A DNA stretch of 64,000 nt from KBS-96 sp964247975 (GTDB lineage Bacteria > Acidobacteriota > Terriglobia > Bryobacterales > Bryobacteraceae). This document shows, piece by piece, positions 18,301 through 25,411 of this stretch; the first letter of the stretch is position 1; each line of letters opens with the position of its first letter. The notes under the pieces were generated by a model that saw nothing but the letters and a program-made list of their open reading frames with translations, was not told where the DNA came from and searched no databases. Made by a program: the position numbers and the translations under genes. Where the stretch lies: assembly GCA_964247975.1 (NCBI GenBank), contig CAXTWH010000001.1:1-64000 (forward strand), in the 5' to 3' direction.

Positions 18301-18610
18301 CAATACTGGCGCGGTGGGAACACGAAATCAGTTTCGATATGTTTCGACCATGGGGCGGCCAGGCAACCTGGGGCGCAATACCTTCCGGAACGACTGGACA
18401 CAGGATTACACTCTGGCAGTGGAGCGGATCTTCCCCATTCCGCATCTGGAGCACCATCAGTTGGAGTTTCGGGCCGAGGCAATTAATCCGACCAATCACC
18501 CCAACCCCGGCTTAGTTTCGACCAACCTGTTAGACCCGGTGTTTCTCAACAAGGACGCCGTATTTACAGGCGGACGCATCCTGAACCTTTGGCTGAAGTA
18601 TCGCTTTTAG
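15398..18610 (+). CDS. TonB-dependent receptor with N-terminal carboxypeptidase-regulatory-like domain
   Basis: This outer-membrane receptor of about 1070 residues has a signal peptide (KQVIFFLLALVELGWGQ), then a carboxypeptidase-regulatory/Cna-B-like domain (KGTISGVVLDSTGNAIVSAQ, residues about 25-105). A plug domain follows (LRPRANNFLIDGFDNNDQG, then NSYAPEFGRGGGSVTNV), and then a long barrel ending in the aromatic ILNLWLKYRF. Such proteins take up bulky substrates with energy from TonB. The frame opens at 15359, but the ATG at 15398, with GGAAG upstream, starts the signal peptide. The cytochrome and PQQ dehydrogenase follow on the same strand after 140 bp, so its ligand may be the substrate of that dehydrogenase; this is inference. 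Confidence 0.92.
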   Translation: MNRSKQVIFFLLALVELGWGQTSKGTISGVVLDSTGNAIVSAQVTAQDTQGAETRSVTTGPNGDYRIDAVMPSLYSLTVTAPGFDKKEVNGLAVQASIVTSQNITLEVGTTQTTISVEASVAQIQTSSGELSQTVQTVEIAKLPVNSLNPIDLALTQPGVTAVASRDAYTNGSGFSVNGLRPRANNFLIDGFDNNDQGIAGQALQPNNLEAIKEISVLRNSYAPEFGRGGGSVTNVIYKNGTNEFHGSLWERYTGSALNALTSEQKRSGLLTTPRDVDNTFGFTIGGPVVKNKLFLFGSSQWHRIFGSESGNQLILPTAQGVANLNAIAGASPNATILVNSLGGLTAATATSSVNVGNRAGCGSPCLIPVGTVLRTPTQQNPAYEYVVRGDYTASEKDTFSARYIGTQSTLTPDLFANSYALSTQDTYVGGPARNLGAFWTHVFTPRLVNEARFTFQRINFTFSPLSTTTANPLFNLPNLTIAEFSGGISFGGLSSTFPQGRAHDTYGYQEALSWSVGTHSIRVGTDINHLAIADQIPFNVRGTVGFVSGGNCSAIGLASCTGLANFLDNFTGPAGTAGKQFGSPNLNFAQTTQAYYVQDTWKMRPDFTLTYGVRYEYFSTPFNALAYPAVNLATVLTDPLTTRVSQVRDTNNWGPRVGFAWNPGAGRTVIRAGGGVFYDGFFTNIEDNVAGSAPNTLGGTITAPRSGRGLPGALALVPSVTATLNPRATFSVIDSHLVSPLTYQWNFNIQQQLPGSFLGTIAYVGTRGERLFVNQDLNPGINGARLNPARGSIGARTNFGDSIYHGLQVDLTRRFSKGFFLEVAYTYSKSIDDGSEVFLTSGGSTYPQDPFNRRADRGVSAFDRPHRASVTWVYSLPYRGGNAGWRGAANQIIRNWTVSGTAQLQSGAPDTIYFNGLDENGDLRATNDRPDIANLSVPINLSPACLNSTTCLTGIGQVQTDGTYVDANTGAVGTRNQFRYVSTMGRPGNLGRNTFRNDWTQDYTLAVERIFPIPHLEHHQLEFRAEAINPTNHPNPGLVSTNLLDPVFLNKDAVFTGGRILNLWLKYRF

Positions 18611-18749
18611 CGGCTCATAGGAGCTAAAAGCCGGGATGCTTGCTCGCGCAGGTGCAGCAAGCCGTCGAGATCTCGTCTTTCCAGTTTTGGTGCTGGTGTC
18701 CTTCCCGTCTGATTAAATCAATATTGGGGTGAACAATAAAAGAACCACC

Positions 18750-19634
18750 ATGCGTACTCTGAAGTTGAATGGCTGGCAAGCTGCACTGCTCATTTCGATA
18801 ACAGCAATCTTTTTACCGGCCCAGGAGCCGCCGGTGGCCAATGCCGGTCGTCCGGCGGGAGCAGGCACCAACGACACAATCAGCGCGGCCGCAATTGCCG
18901 GATCAAAACAGGACCCGGCGGCCGTAGAGCGCGGCGGCAAAGTGTTTGGTATGTACTGCGCCGGTTGTCATGGCGTGGCCGCGAAAGGCGGACCGGGCGC
19001 GCCGGATCTGGTTCGCTCCGTTCTGGTACTGGATGACGAGAAGGGCATTCTGATCGCCCCGGTTATCCGGGAAGGCCGTCCCGATAAAGGCATGCCCAAG
19101 TTGAATCTGAGCGAGCCCCAGATTGCCGATGTTGTCGCCTGGCTGCATGTTCGGACGTATGCGGCGGGGCATCGCGCCACTTATACCTTTCGGGACGTAG
19201 TGACGGGCGATCCGCAGAAAGGCGCGGCTTATTTCAACGGCGCGGGCGGATGCAGTTCCTGCCATTCGCCCACTGGAAATCTGGCCGGGATCGGACGCAA
19301 ATACGATCCGTTCTCGTTGCAAGCGCGTTGGCTGCAACCGCGTAATCCCCGGCGCGGCAGTCCCGGCGTGAAGCCGAACGGCCCGAGTCCGGTCGCGCCC
19401 AGTGTTACGGTCACACTGGCTTCCGGCAAATCTTTTTCCGGCACGCTCGACCGCATTGATGATTTCACGGTTTCGCTGCGCGACGCGGAGGGCAATTTTC
19501 ATTCTTTCGCGCGTGACGGCGACACGCCCAAAGTGGAAATCCGCGATCCGTTGAAAGCCCACTCCGAACTGCTCCACAAATACACCGATGCCGATATCCA
19601 CAACATCACGGCTTACCTGGTGACGCTGAAATGA
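18750..19634 (+). CDS. Periplasmic dihaem cytochrome c
   Basis: The protein of 294 residues has a signal peptide (LNGWQAALLISITAIFLPA) and two c-type haem sites: CAGCH at residues 70-74 and CSSCH at 168-172, each in a separate cytochrome c-like stretch. A small beta domain (VTVTLASGKSFSGTLDRIDD) lies in the C-terminal part before the final helix (TDADIHNITAYL). A GTG at 18729 is an alternative start, but the ATG at 18750 gives the better signal peptide. Its stop overlaps the start of the PQQ dehydrogenase by four bases (ATGA), which indicates translational coupling. It is therefore the likely electron acceptor of that enzyme. Confidence 0.9.
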   Translation: MRTLKLNGWQAALLISITAIFLPAQEPPVANAGRPAGAGTNDTISAAAIAGSKQDPAAVERGGKVFGMYCAGCHGVAAKGGPGAPDLVRSVLVLDDEKGILIAPVIREGRPDKGMPKLNLSEPQIADVVAWLHVRTYAAGHRATYTFRDVVTGDPQKGAAYFNGAGGCSSCHSPTGNLAGIGRKYDPFSLQARWLQPRNPRRGSPGVKPNGPSPVAPSVTVTLASGKSFSGTLDRIDDFTVSLRDAEGNFHSFARDGDTPKVEIRDPLKAHSELLHKYTDADIHNITAYLVTLK

Positions 19635-21226
19635 AGAAATTTCGCCCCTTGCTTCCCTTCCTTTTTGCGCTGCTGCCCACGATAGTTTTTGCGCAAGGAC
19701 TTGACCCGGCTGCGCTGTTGAAACAACCGCCTGATGCCTGGCCTACCTACAACGGTGATTATTCAGGCCGCCGCTTCAGTCCGCTGAACCAGATCAACTC
19801 CTCCAACGTTCAAAACCTTTCGCTCGCCTGGGCTGCTCGTTTTAATGCCACCGGCGCGACAGCCGGCGTTCAAATTAAAGCCACGCCGCTGCTGGTCAAT
19901 GATGTGCTGTATTTTTCGGCTCCGAACAACGTGTGGGCAGCGGATGCGCGTACAGGCCGCGAACTGTGGCATTATCAATATCCGCCGAATACCGGCAGCA
20001 CCATCGGCAACCGGGGCGTCGGCATGTATGAGAACTGGCTGTTTTTCGAAACGCCGGATAGCCACCTGGTCAGCCTCGACGCGAAAACCGGCAAGGAACG
20101 CTGGAAAGTGCAGATTGCCGACCCTAAGCTTGATTACACGTCCACGGTTGCGCCGGTGATTGTGGGCAATCATGTGCTGGTCGGCATCGGCGGCGATCAT
20201 CTGGATAACCCCGGCTTTCTGCAATCGCGCGACCCGGAAACCGGCGCGCTGCAATGGAAATGGTGGACCACGCCGCGCAAAGGCGAGCCGGGCATTGAAA
20301 CCTGGCCCGATGAATACGCCGCCGCGCACGGTACCGGGCAGGCTTGGATGCCCGGCACTTACGACCCGGAACTGAATCTCTATTATGTCGGCACCGGCAA
20401 CCCGAATCCGGTCATGGCGGAAAAGAGCCGCAAGGGCGATAACTTATACACCTGTTCCATTGTGGCCATTAACCCGGATACCGGAAAGATGGTCTGGTAT
20501 TACCAGGTTTCGCCGCACGATGTGCACGACTGGGACGCAGACGAAACGCCGGTTCTGATTAACGACACAGTGGACGGCAAACCGCGCAAGCTATTAGCGC
20601 AGGCGAGCCGCAACGGTTATTATTTTCTGCTGGACCGCACTAATGGCCGGCACATCCTCACGCAGCCTTTGATCGATACGCTGAACTGGGCCAAGGGCTT
20701 GAACGCCAACGGCCAGCCGATTCCCAATCCCGCGAAGTACCCCACCACCGACGGCGTGCTGGTGTCGCCTTCTTCCAACGGCGCAACTAATTGGCCCGCG
20801 CCGAGTTTTGACCCTGACACCGGCTTGTTGTATGTCGGCACCAGCAAAACGTTCAGTATGTTTTATCTCACCGATACCGACGAGCGCCCGGAAGGTTGGG
20901 GCGGCCTTGACAGCGTGGTGGGCGGCGAGGGCGGCGCGCTGCTCGCAATCGACTACAAAACCGGCAAACCGGCCTGGCATCATGACTGGCCGAGCGGCAC
21001 CGGCGTAGTTTCCATGCTTTCCACCGCCGGCAAACTGTTGTTTTCAAGCAACGGCACTTATCTGGTTGCTTTTAATCCGGCTGATGGAAAGATGCTGTGG
21101 CACACCAGTCTCACGGCCGGCCCCAGCGCCGGCCCGATCACTTATATGCTGGACAACAAACAATATCTGCTGGTAGCCGCCGGGGACACGTTGTTCAACT
21201 TCACCCTTAACCAGCCTGCAAAGTGA
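19631..21226 (+). CDS. PQQ-dependent (quinoprotein) dehydrogenase
   Basis: A secreted enzyme of 531 residues with a signal peptide (LLPFLFALLPTIVFAQ) and the eight-bladed propeller of quinoprotein alcohol/glucose-type dehydrogenases. The repeated tryptophan-docking motifs are clear (VWAADARTGRELWHY, VSLDAKTGKERWKV, VAINPDTGKMVWYY, VAFNPADGKMLWH). The block WPTYNGDYSGRRFSPLNQIN near residue 37, GTGNPNP and HDVHDWDADETP (about 297-308, probably with the catalytic Asp) match the family. The vicinal disulfide typical of methanol dehydrogenases is not seen; the equivalent stretch reads VGIGGDH. The enzyme oxidises an alcohol, aldehyde or sugar in the periplasm and passes electrons to a cytochrome, here probably the overlapping upstream gene. 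The substrate cannot be told. Confidence 0.92.
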   Translation: MKKFRPLLPFLFALLPTIVFAQGLDPAALLKQPPDAWPTYNGDYSGRRFSPLNQINSSNVQNLSLAWAARFNATGATAGVQIKATPLLVNDVLYFSAPNNVWAADARTGRELWHYQYPPNTGSTIGNRGVGMYENWLFFETPDSHLVSLDAKTGKERWKVQIADPKLDYTSTVAPVIVGNHVLVGIGGDHLDNPGFLQSRDPETGALQWKWWTTPRKGEPGIETWPDEYAAAHGTGQAWMPGTYDPELNLYYVGTGNPNPVMAEKSRKGDNLYTCSIVAINPDTGKMVWYYQVSPHDVHDWDADETPVLINDTVDGKPRKLLAQASRNGYYFLLDRTNGRHILTQPLIDTLNWAKGLNANGQPIPNPAKYPTTDGVLVSPSSNGATNWPAPSFDPDTGLLYVGTSKTFSMFYLTDTDERPEGWGGLDSVVGGEGGALLAIDYKTGKPAWHHDWPSGTGVVSMLSTAGKLLFSSNGTYLVAFNPADGKMLWHTSLTAGPSAGPITYMLDNKQYLLVAAGDTLFNFTLNQPAK

Positions 21227-21241
21227 GGAAGCAATCAGATT

Positions 21242-22036
21242 ATGTCCCCTTCACAACACGCTAGTTTTCCCGGAGCCGCTGCTTCCACTATCCCGGAGCC
21301 TTCGCTCGCCGAACGCGCCCGTACGCTTGTTTCTTTAAACAACATCGGCAGCTTGTCAACTCATTCCCGCAGACTGCCCGGTTTTCCGTTCGGCTCGGTG
21401 ATGCCCTACGCTGCTGACGATGGGGGCCGTCCTGTTTTCTTTGTCAGCAGCATGGCGATGCACACCCAGAACATGCAGCACAATCCGCAGGTCAGCCTGC
21501 TGATCACGCAACCGGAAATTGGCGGCGACCCTTTAGGCGCGGCCCGCTTAACGCTGGTCGGCTCGGTGGCGCAAGCGCCCGCGACGGAAGTGAAAGACTT
21601 ATACCTTTCCCGCAACGAGAACGCAAAATTCTGGCAGGACTACACAGACTTTGCGTATTACCGCTTGGAAGTTTCCAATGTGTACTTCATCGGCGGTTTC
21701 GGGGTAATGGGCTGGATTTCCCTTGAGGATTACCGGAACTCTGCACCCGACCCGCTGGCCGAAGCCGCGCCAAGCATCATCGAACATATGAATGCTGATC
21801 ATGCCGATGCGCTGTTAATCATTGCCCGCCACTTCGCCGGCGTGGAAGCTGACCAAGCCGTTATGACCTCAGTGGATCGGCTGGGCTTTCACCTTCGCCT
21901 TCAATCCGGCAATCGAATGCACGGACAGCGTATTGCTTTCCTGCGCGAAGCGCGAACCACCGGCGAAACTCGCAAGATTTTAGTAGAAATGGTTCAGCAG
22001 GCTCGTTCAAACGGCAAACCCGCCGCGATAAGATAA
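21242..22036 (+). CDS. HugZ/HutZ-like FMN-binding split-barrel protein with DUF2470
   Basis: The 264-residue cytosolic protein has an N-terminal pyridoxamine-phosphate-oxidase-like split barrel (FPFGSVMPYAADDGGRPVFF, then PQVSLLITQPE) and a C-terminal DUF2470 domain beginning IIEHMNADHADALLIIARHF. This two-part layout is that of HugZ/HutZ-type haem-utilisation proteins and of plant plastid homologues. Haem binding or breakdown is the usual suggestion for the family; it is not shown by the sequence alone. It starts 15 bp after the PQQ dehydrogenase with AGGAAG upstream of the ATG, so it may be the last gene of that operon. Confidence 0.85.
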   Translation: MSPSQHASFPGAAASTIPEPSLAERARTLVSLNNIGSLSTHSRRLPGFPFGSVMPYAADDGGRPVFFVSSMAMHTQNMQHNPQVSLLITQPEIGGDPLGAARLTLVGSVAQAPATEVKDLYLSRNENAKFWQDYTDFAYYRLEVSNVYFIGGFGVMGWISLEDYRNSAPDPLAEAAPSIIEHMNADHADALLIIARHFAGVEADQAVMTSVDRLGFHLRLQSGNRMHGQRIAFLREARTTGETRKILVEMVQQARSNGKPAAIR

Positions 22037-22051
22037 ACTTCTCTTTTCTCC

Positions 22052-22618
22052 ATGAACCAAGAAGCGGCGTTGGCGACAAAAACCGTGGTAATGACTGAGT
22101 TCCTCCAGTTATGCGCTCAGGATACCGAGGCTCGCTATGAACTGGATGAAGGAGAACTGGTTTCCTTGTCACCCACCAGTCGAAAACACGCTTCGCAGAT
22201 TGACAAAATCTATCGTTTTCTGATTCGGCACCTGCCGGAACAGCAGTATGATGTTCTGCCCGGCGAAGTTGGTTTTATTCTGGGGCATGATCCCAAGCCG
22301 ATTGTGCGCGGCGCTGATTTAGCGGTGCTGCCGCATCAGGAAAACCCAGATGAAGGATTCATTGCCGAAGCTCCCTTACTAGCGGTTGAAGTAATTTCTC
22401 CCGGCAACACTGCCGAAGACATCGAACGCAAATGCCAACAATACTTGGCGCATGGAACGCAGGAAATTTGGGTGGTTTATTCCAAGGCGCAAACGATTCA
22501 TGTGTATCGCCAGTCCCAGACTTCAGAAGATCTTGCTTCCTATTCCATACACGACCGGAACGGGCAATTTCAATCGCTGCTCGGTTTCACTGTGCCATGC
22601 GCTGGATTGTTCAGTTAA
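22052..22618 (+). CDS. Uma2-family putative restriction-like endonuclease
   Basis: The 188-residue protein matches the Uma2 (DUF820) family, which has a PD-(D/E)xK nuclease-like fold and is common in cyanobacteria and acidobacteria; its biological role is not known. Core residues are intact: ELDEGELVSLSPTSRKHA, GEVGFILGHDPKPIVRGADL and then the LLAVEVISPGN strand that carries the nuclease Glu, followed by KCQQYLAHGTQEIWVV. Length is normal. It stands between the HugZ-like gene and the GDSL esterase on the same strand. A second copy of the family at 50963-51521 is frameshifted. Confidence 0.9.
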   Translation: MNQEAALATKTVVMTEFLQLCAQDTEARYELDEGELVSLSPTSRKHASQIDKIYRFLIRHLPEQQYDVLPGEVGFILGHDPKPIVRGADLAVLPHQENPDEGFIAEAPLLAVEVISPGNTAEDIERKCQQYLAHGTQEIWVVYSKAQTIHVYRQSQTSEDLASYSIHDRNGQFQSLLGFTVPCAGLFS

Positions 22619-22625
22619 AGTTTCC

Positions 22626-23849
22626 ATGAAAACCATCATTGTCTTCCTGCTTGCCTTTGCCCCTTTCGCTTTTTCCGCTGACCGGCATTGGGTCGTCACC
22701 TGGGGGGCCAGCCCTTCTCCGCAGCTTCACGATGAAGCGCAGATGCAAAAAGAGAAACTGGTGTTTGAAAACCAAACCGTTCGTGAAATTGTGCATACCA
22801 GCATCGGCGGCAACGCCGTGCGGGTCCGGCTTTCCAACGCTTTTGGAAAAGAAACAGTGGAGATCGGCGCGGCCCACATCGCGCTGCGCTCGCAAGGGCC
22901 GGGCCTCATCGCCGGTTCCGATCGCGCCCTCACCTTCAGCGGTCGCCCTAACGTTTCCATTCCGCCGAACGCGCCCGTCTTAAGCGATCCGATACAACTG
23001 AACGTTCCAACGAATGGTGATCTGGCGATCAGCATTTTTCTGCCGAAGAACACAACCGGCGCGGGCATTCATTATTCCGCGCAGCAGACTTCCTACGTTG
23101 GCAAAGGCGATCTCACCGGGTCGGATTCCCTCAGCGATGCTTCCCCCATCACATCGTGGGTGTTCTTAACCGGCGTGGATGTGCTGGCCCCCCAATCGGC
23201 TTCCGCAGTGGTGGCGTTCGGCGATTCCATCACGGACGGCGCTCGCTCCACGGTGGACGCTAACCATCGCTGGCCGGACGTTCTCGCCAGCCGTCTCAGC
23301 GCGAAGAAACAGCAGATCGGCGTGCTCGATGCCGGAATCGGCGGCAACCGCATTCTGCACGATGCATTAAGCAGCCAAATTCAATTTGGCGTAAGCGCCC
23401 TGGCTCGCTTCGATCGCGATGTGCTGGCGCAGCCGGGCGTGAAATACGTCATACTGCTCGAAGGCATCAACGATCTGGGCCATACCGGAACATCCGCTCC
23501 CTCATCGGAAACCGTCAGCGCGGAAGATGTCATCGCCGGCATGAAGCAGATGATTGAAAGAGCGCATGAGAAAGGAATTAAAGTGATCGGCGGCACGCTG
23601 ACGCCGTTTGAGGGCACGGTATTCCCCGGCTATTTCACCCCGGAAAAAGAAGCCAAGCGCAAAACAATTAATGAGTGGATACGCACCGGCAAAGCATTTG
23701 ACGGGGTGATTGATTTTGAAAAAGCCGTGCGCGATTCAAACAACCAGGATCGTATCAAGGCAGCCTACGACAGCGGCGACCATCTGCATCCGAGCGATGC
23801 CGGATACCAGGCGATGGGCGAGGCAATTGATTTATCGCTGTTCCGGTAA
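22626..23849 (+). CDS. Secreted SGNH/GDSL-family esterase or lipase
   Basis: The protein of 407 residues has a signal peptide (MKTIIVFLLAFAPFAFSA), an N-terminal beta-rich domain of about 185 residues (ending in the ITSWVFLTGVDV region), and a C-terminal SGNH hydrolase domain. The hydrolase blocks are all visible: FGDSITDG (catalytic Ser), GIGGNRIL (oxyanion Gly), LEGINDLGH (Asn block) and DHLHPSDAGY (catalytic Asp and His). The longer frame to 22452 overlaps Uma2 and is not used, because the ATG at 22626 begins the signal peptide. The likely reaction is hydrolysis of an ester, possibly on a polysaccharide or lipid. Confidence 0.9.
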   Translation: MKTIIVFLLAFAPFAFSADRHWVVTWGASPSPQLHDEAQMQKEKLVFENQTVREIVHTSIGGNAVRVRLSNAFGKETVEIGAAHIALRSQGPGLIAGSDRALTFSGRPNVSIPPNAPVLSDPIQLNVPTNGDLAISIFLPKNTTGAGIHYSAQQTSYVGKGDLTGSDSLSDASPITSWVFLTGVDVLAPQSASAVVAFGDSITDGARSTVDANHRWPDVLASRLSAKKQQIGVLDAGIGGNRILHDALSSQIQFGVSALARFDRDVLAQPGVKYVILLEGINDLGHTGTSAPSSETVSAEDVIAGMKQMIERAHEKGIKVIGGTLTPFEGTVFPGYFTPEKEAKRKTINEWIRTGKAFDGVIDFEKAVRDSNNQDRIKAAYDSGDHLHPSDAGYQAMGEAIDLSLFR

Positions 23850-23896
23850 ACGGCGCTGGAACTCATTGAACTTCTGCCAGCTTAAATGCAAGTCAG

Positions 23897-24291
23897 CTAC
23901 CAGATCCCCTGTAGCCCCTCATAGCGGGCAAACTGCCGGTCGCCGCCCACAAGCGGAATGCGCTCGGCGAGAGCGACGGCAATAAGCAGCCGGTCAAAAG
24001 GGTCTTATGATTTTCGTAATAGGGTAATTCGTACAGCCGCAAAGCGTGCTGCGCCATGTAAGGCAGGATCGTTAAAGCCAGATCCTGCGCGGCCACGCTC
24101 ACGGCCTGCGCCGAAAAGGGCATCTTGCCGAGGGAGTATTTGATCGCCAATTCGCAAATCGTGATGGTGCTGAGGCAGAGCTCATGGGCCGGATCAGACA
24201 CCAGTTCGCGAACAGATGTCGGAATGCTTTCCATTTTTTCCGGCTTGCCCGTGAGCAACACAAATACCTGTGTGTCAAGCAGGAAGCGCAT
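23897..24291 (-). pseudogene. Frameshifted VapC-type PIN-domain toxin
   Basis: The frame starts as a normal PIN ribonuclease (MRFLLDTQVFVLLTGKPEKM, then STITICELAIKYSLGK) and stays in register to LPYYENHK. After this the frame is wrong (TLLTGCLL). Adding one base after the AAG codon near 24003 restores DPFDRLLIAVALAERIPLVG and then GDRQFARYEGLQGIW with a TAG at 23897-23899. The DPFDR motif carries a conserved acidic residue of the active site, so the toxin as read would be inactive. It begins one base into the antitoxin stop (TGATG), the usual coupled pair. Either the gene is dead or one base is missing from the assembly. Confidence 0.88.
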
Positions 24292-24536
24292 CAGTAATCC
24301 CCTGTTTCGATAAAGCTCTCCACTTCCTCGTTCGTCATCGGCTCCAAAGCATGGGGGTCGATGAGCGCATCCAGGTGCGCTAAAGTGCCAAACTTGCGCG
24401 CCCTTGGTTTCGGTTGCGGCGGAACCAGGTCAGCCACCGGCTGTTTCCGGTTCATGATGGTGACGCGCTCGCCGCAGGCGACTGCCTGCAAAAGCGTTTT
24501 CATGTGTGCCCGGGCGTACGCGATGGTAACTTCCAT
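24291..24536 (-). CDS. Phd/YefM-type antitoxin
   Basis: The 81-residue protein has the N-terminal DNA-binding fold of the prevent-host-death family (AYARAHMKTLLQAVACGERV, then TIMNRKQPVADLVPP) and an acidic C-terminal tail (MTNEEVESFIETGDY) suited to blocking a toxin. It would repress its own promoter and neutralise the PIN toxin encoded next. The two coding regions overlap by one base. The antitoxin is intact while the toxin is frameshifted. Confidence 0.88.
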   Translation of the reverse strand: MEVTIAYARAHMKTLLQAVACGERVTIMNRKQPVADLVPPQPKPRARKFGTLAHLDALIDPHALEPMTNEEVESFIETGDY

Positions 24537-24640
24537 ACTTGCACTCTAGCACATTATGTACGTGTAACAAGTACGCAGCATCAGAAAAAGTAGTGGATGG
24601 CATTTACTGCGCCACAATGCCGGGATGCCGGAAAACAATT

Positions 24641-25075
24641 CTAAAGCGCCGATTGATAATTTTGCCCGGCCAGAACAGACTGGATGGCTTGGGGAAGATC
24701 GGTCAGAATGCGGCTTTTCAGCACATACCCTCTTGCGCCCAGGCGAAACGCTTCGTTGACGTAGGCCGAATCAGTGTAATTCGATACGAAGATAATTCTG
24801 GTTTGCGGCTGGTTCTTCAAAATCCTCTGCGCGGTTTGAATGCCGTTCAGCGTAGGCAGTGAAATATCAAGTAGCGCCAGGTCCGGTTTATGTTCTTCCG
24901 CCGCCAACACAGCTTCATTGCCGTCGCCCACGGCGGCTACAATCCGGCATAAGGGAGCTACGGCAGGACACAACCATCCTTCCCGTATCAGTATTTCATC
25001 TTCGGCAATTAACGCTGTTGGTTTATCCACGCCAGCGGTTCCGTTTTCGGCCTCAAACTGTGCTGCCTTGGTCAT
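24641..25075 (-). CDS. Single-domain (CheY-like) response regulator
   Basis: A receiver domain of about 120 residues preceded by a short leader. The acidic pocket (ALIAEDEILIREGW), the phosphorylated Asp (LALLDISLP), a Ser in place of the conserved Thr (IIFVSNY) and the Lys (RGYVLKSR) are all in place. There is no output domain; it ends at GQNYQSAL. The segment LGARGYVLKSRILTDLPQAI is like NarL-type receivers, so an ancestor may have had a DNA-binding domain. The ATG at 25075 is preferred over a TTG at 25090. It is divergent from the CheB-CheR-kinase fusion, whose kinase is of the NarL-partner class, so it is a likely target of that kinase. Confidence 0.85.
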   Translation of the reverse strand: MTKAAQFEAENGTAGVDKPTALIAEDEILIREGWLCPAVAPLCRIVAAVGDGNEAVLAAEEHKPDLALLDISLPTLNGIQTAQRILKNQPQTRIIFVSNYTDSAYVNEAFRLGARGYVLKSRILTDLPQAIQSVLAGQNYQSAL

Positions 25076-25411
25076 CTCACCACGTCTCAATGCCGGTTTG
25101 TTGTTTTCCCGATGAAAGCCTAGTAAAACCGCCTGAATATCTAAGATGCTTTCTGATTATGATCCCGTTGCATTAACGAGAGTTAGCTAAAGTACGAGTC
25201 GATTCACGAAAAATTAAGAGCGTTCTCAGCTTGTCGCTATTCTTTGTCTCTTTTTCGAGACTGAAAAATTCTCTTTCCTGTGTATTCAGTTTTGTTACCA
25301 GTTCTTTCTGTCTTCCTATTATTGCGGTTAGCAGCGGTGGTATGCTTAACCAATATATTCGGCGTTCGGTAAGAAGCGCTCCTTACCGCTTCTATAGTTT
25401 GTCAGTGATTT
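25076..25411. promoter_or_regulatory. Divergent intergenic region with two overlapping short hairpins
   Basis: This 336-bp stretch has no credible gene and must hold the promoters of the receiver protein (left) and the kinase fusion (right). At 25367-25388 lies CGGTAAG, eight bases, CTTACCG; at 25373-25392 lies GAAGCG, eight bases, CGCTTC. The two hairpins share bases and exclude each other. They end 20 bp before the fusion's ATG and could be a leader structure or an operator; no function is claimed. Confidence 0.4.

Noticed and set aside
22452..22625. Upstream extension of the GDSL esterase frame
   Set aside because: It overlaps the Uma2 gene and puts a charged stretch before an evident signal peptide that starts at 22626.
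24539..24862. Plus-strand frame over the receiver gene's 3' end
   Set aside because: It is the shadow of the receiver gene on the other strand and lacks any family feature.
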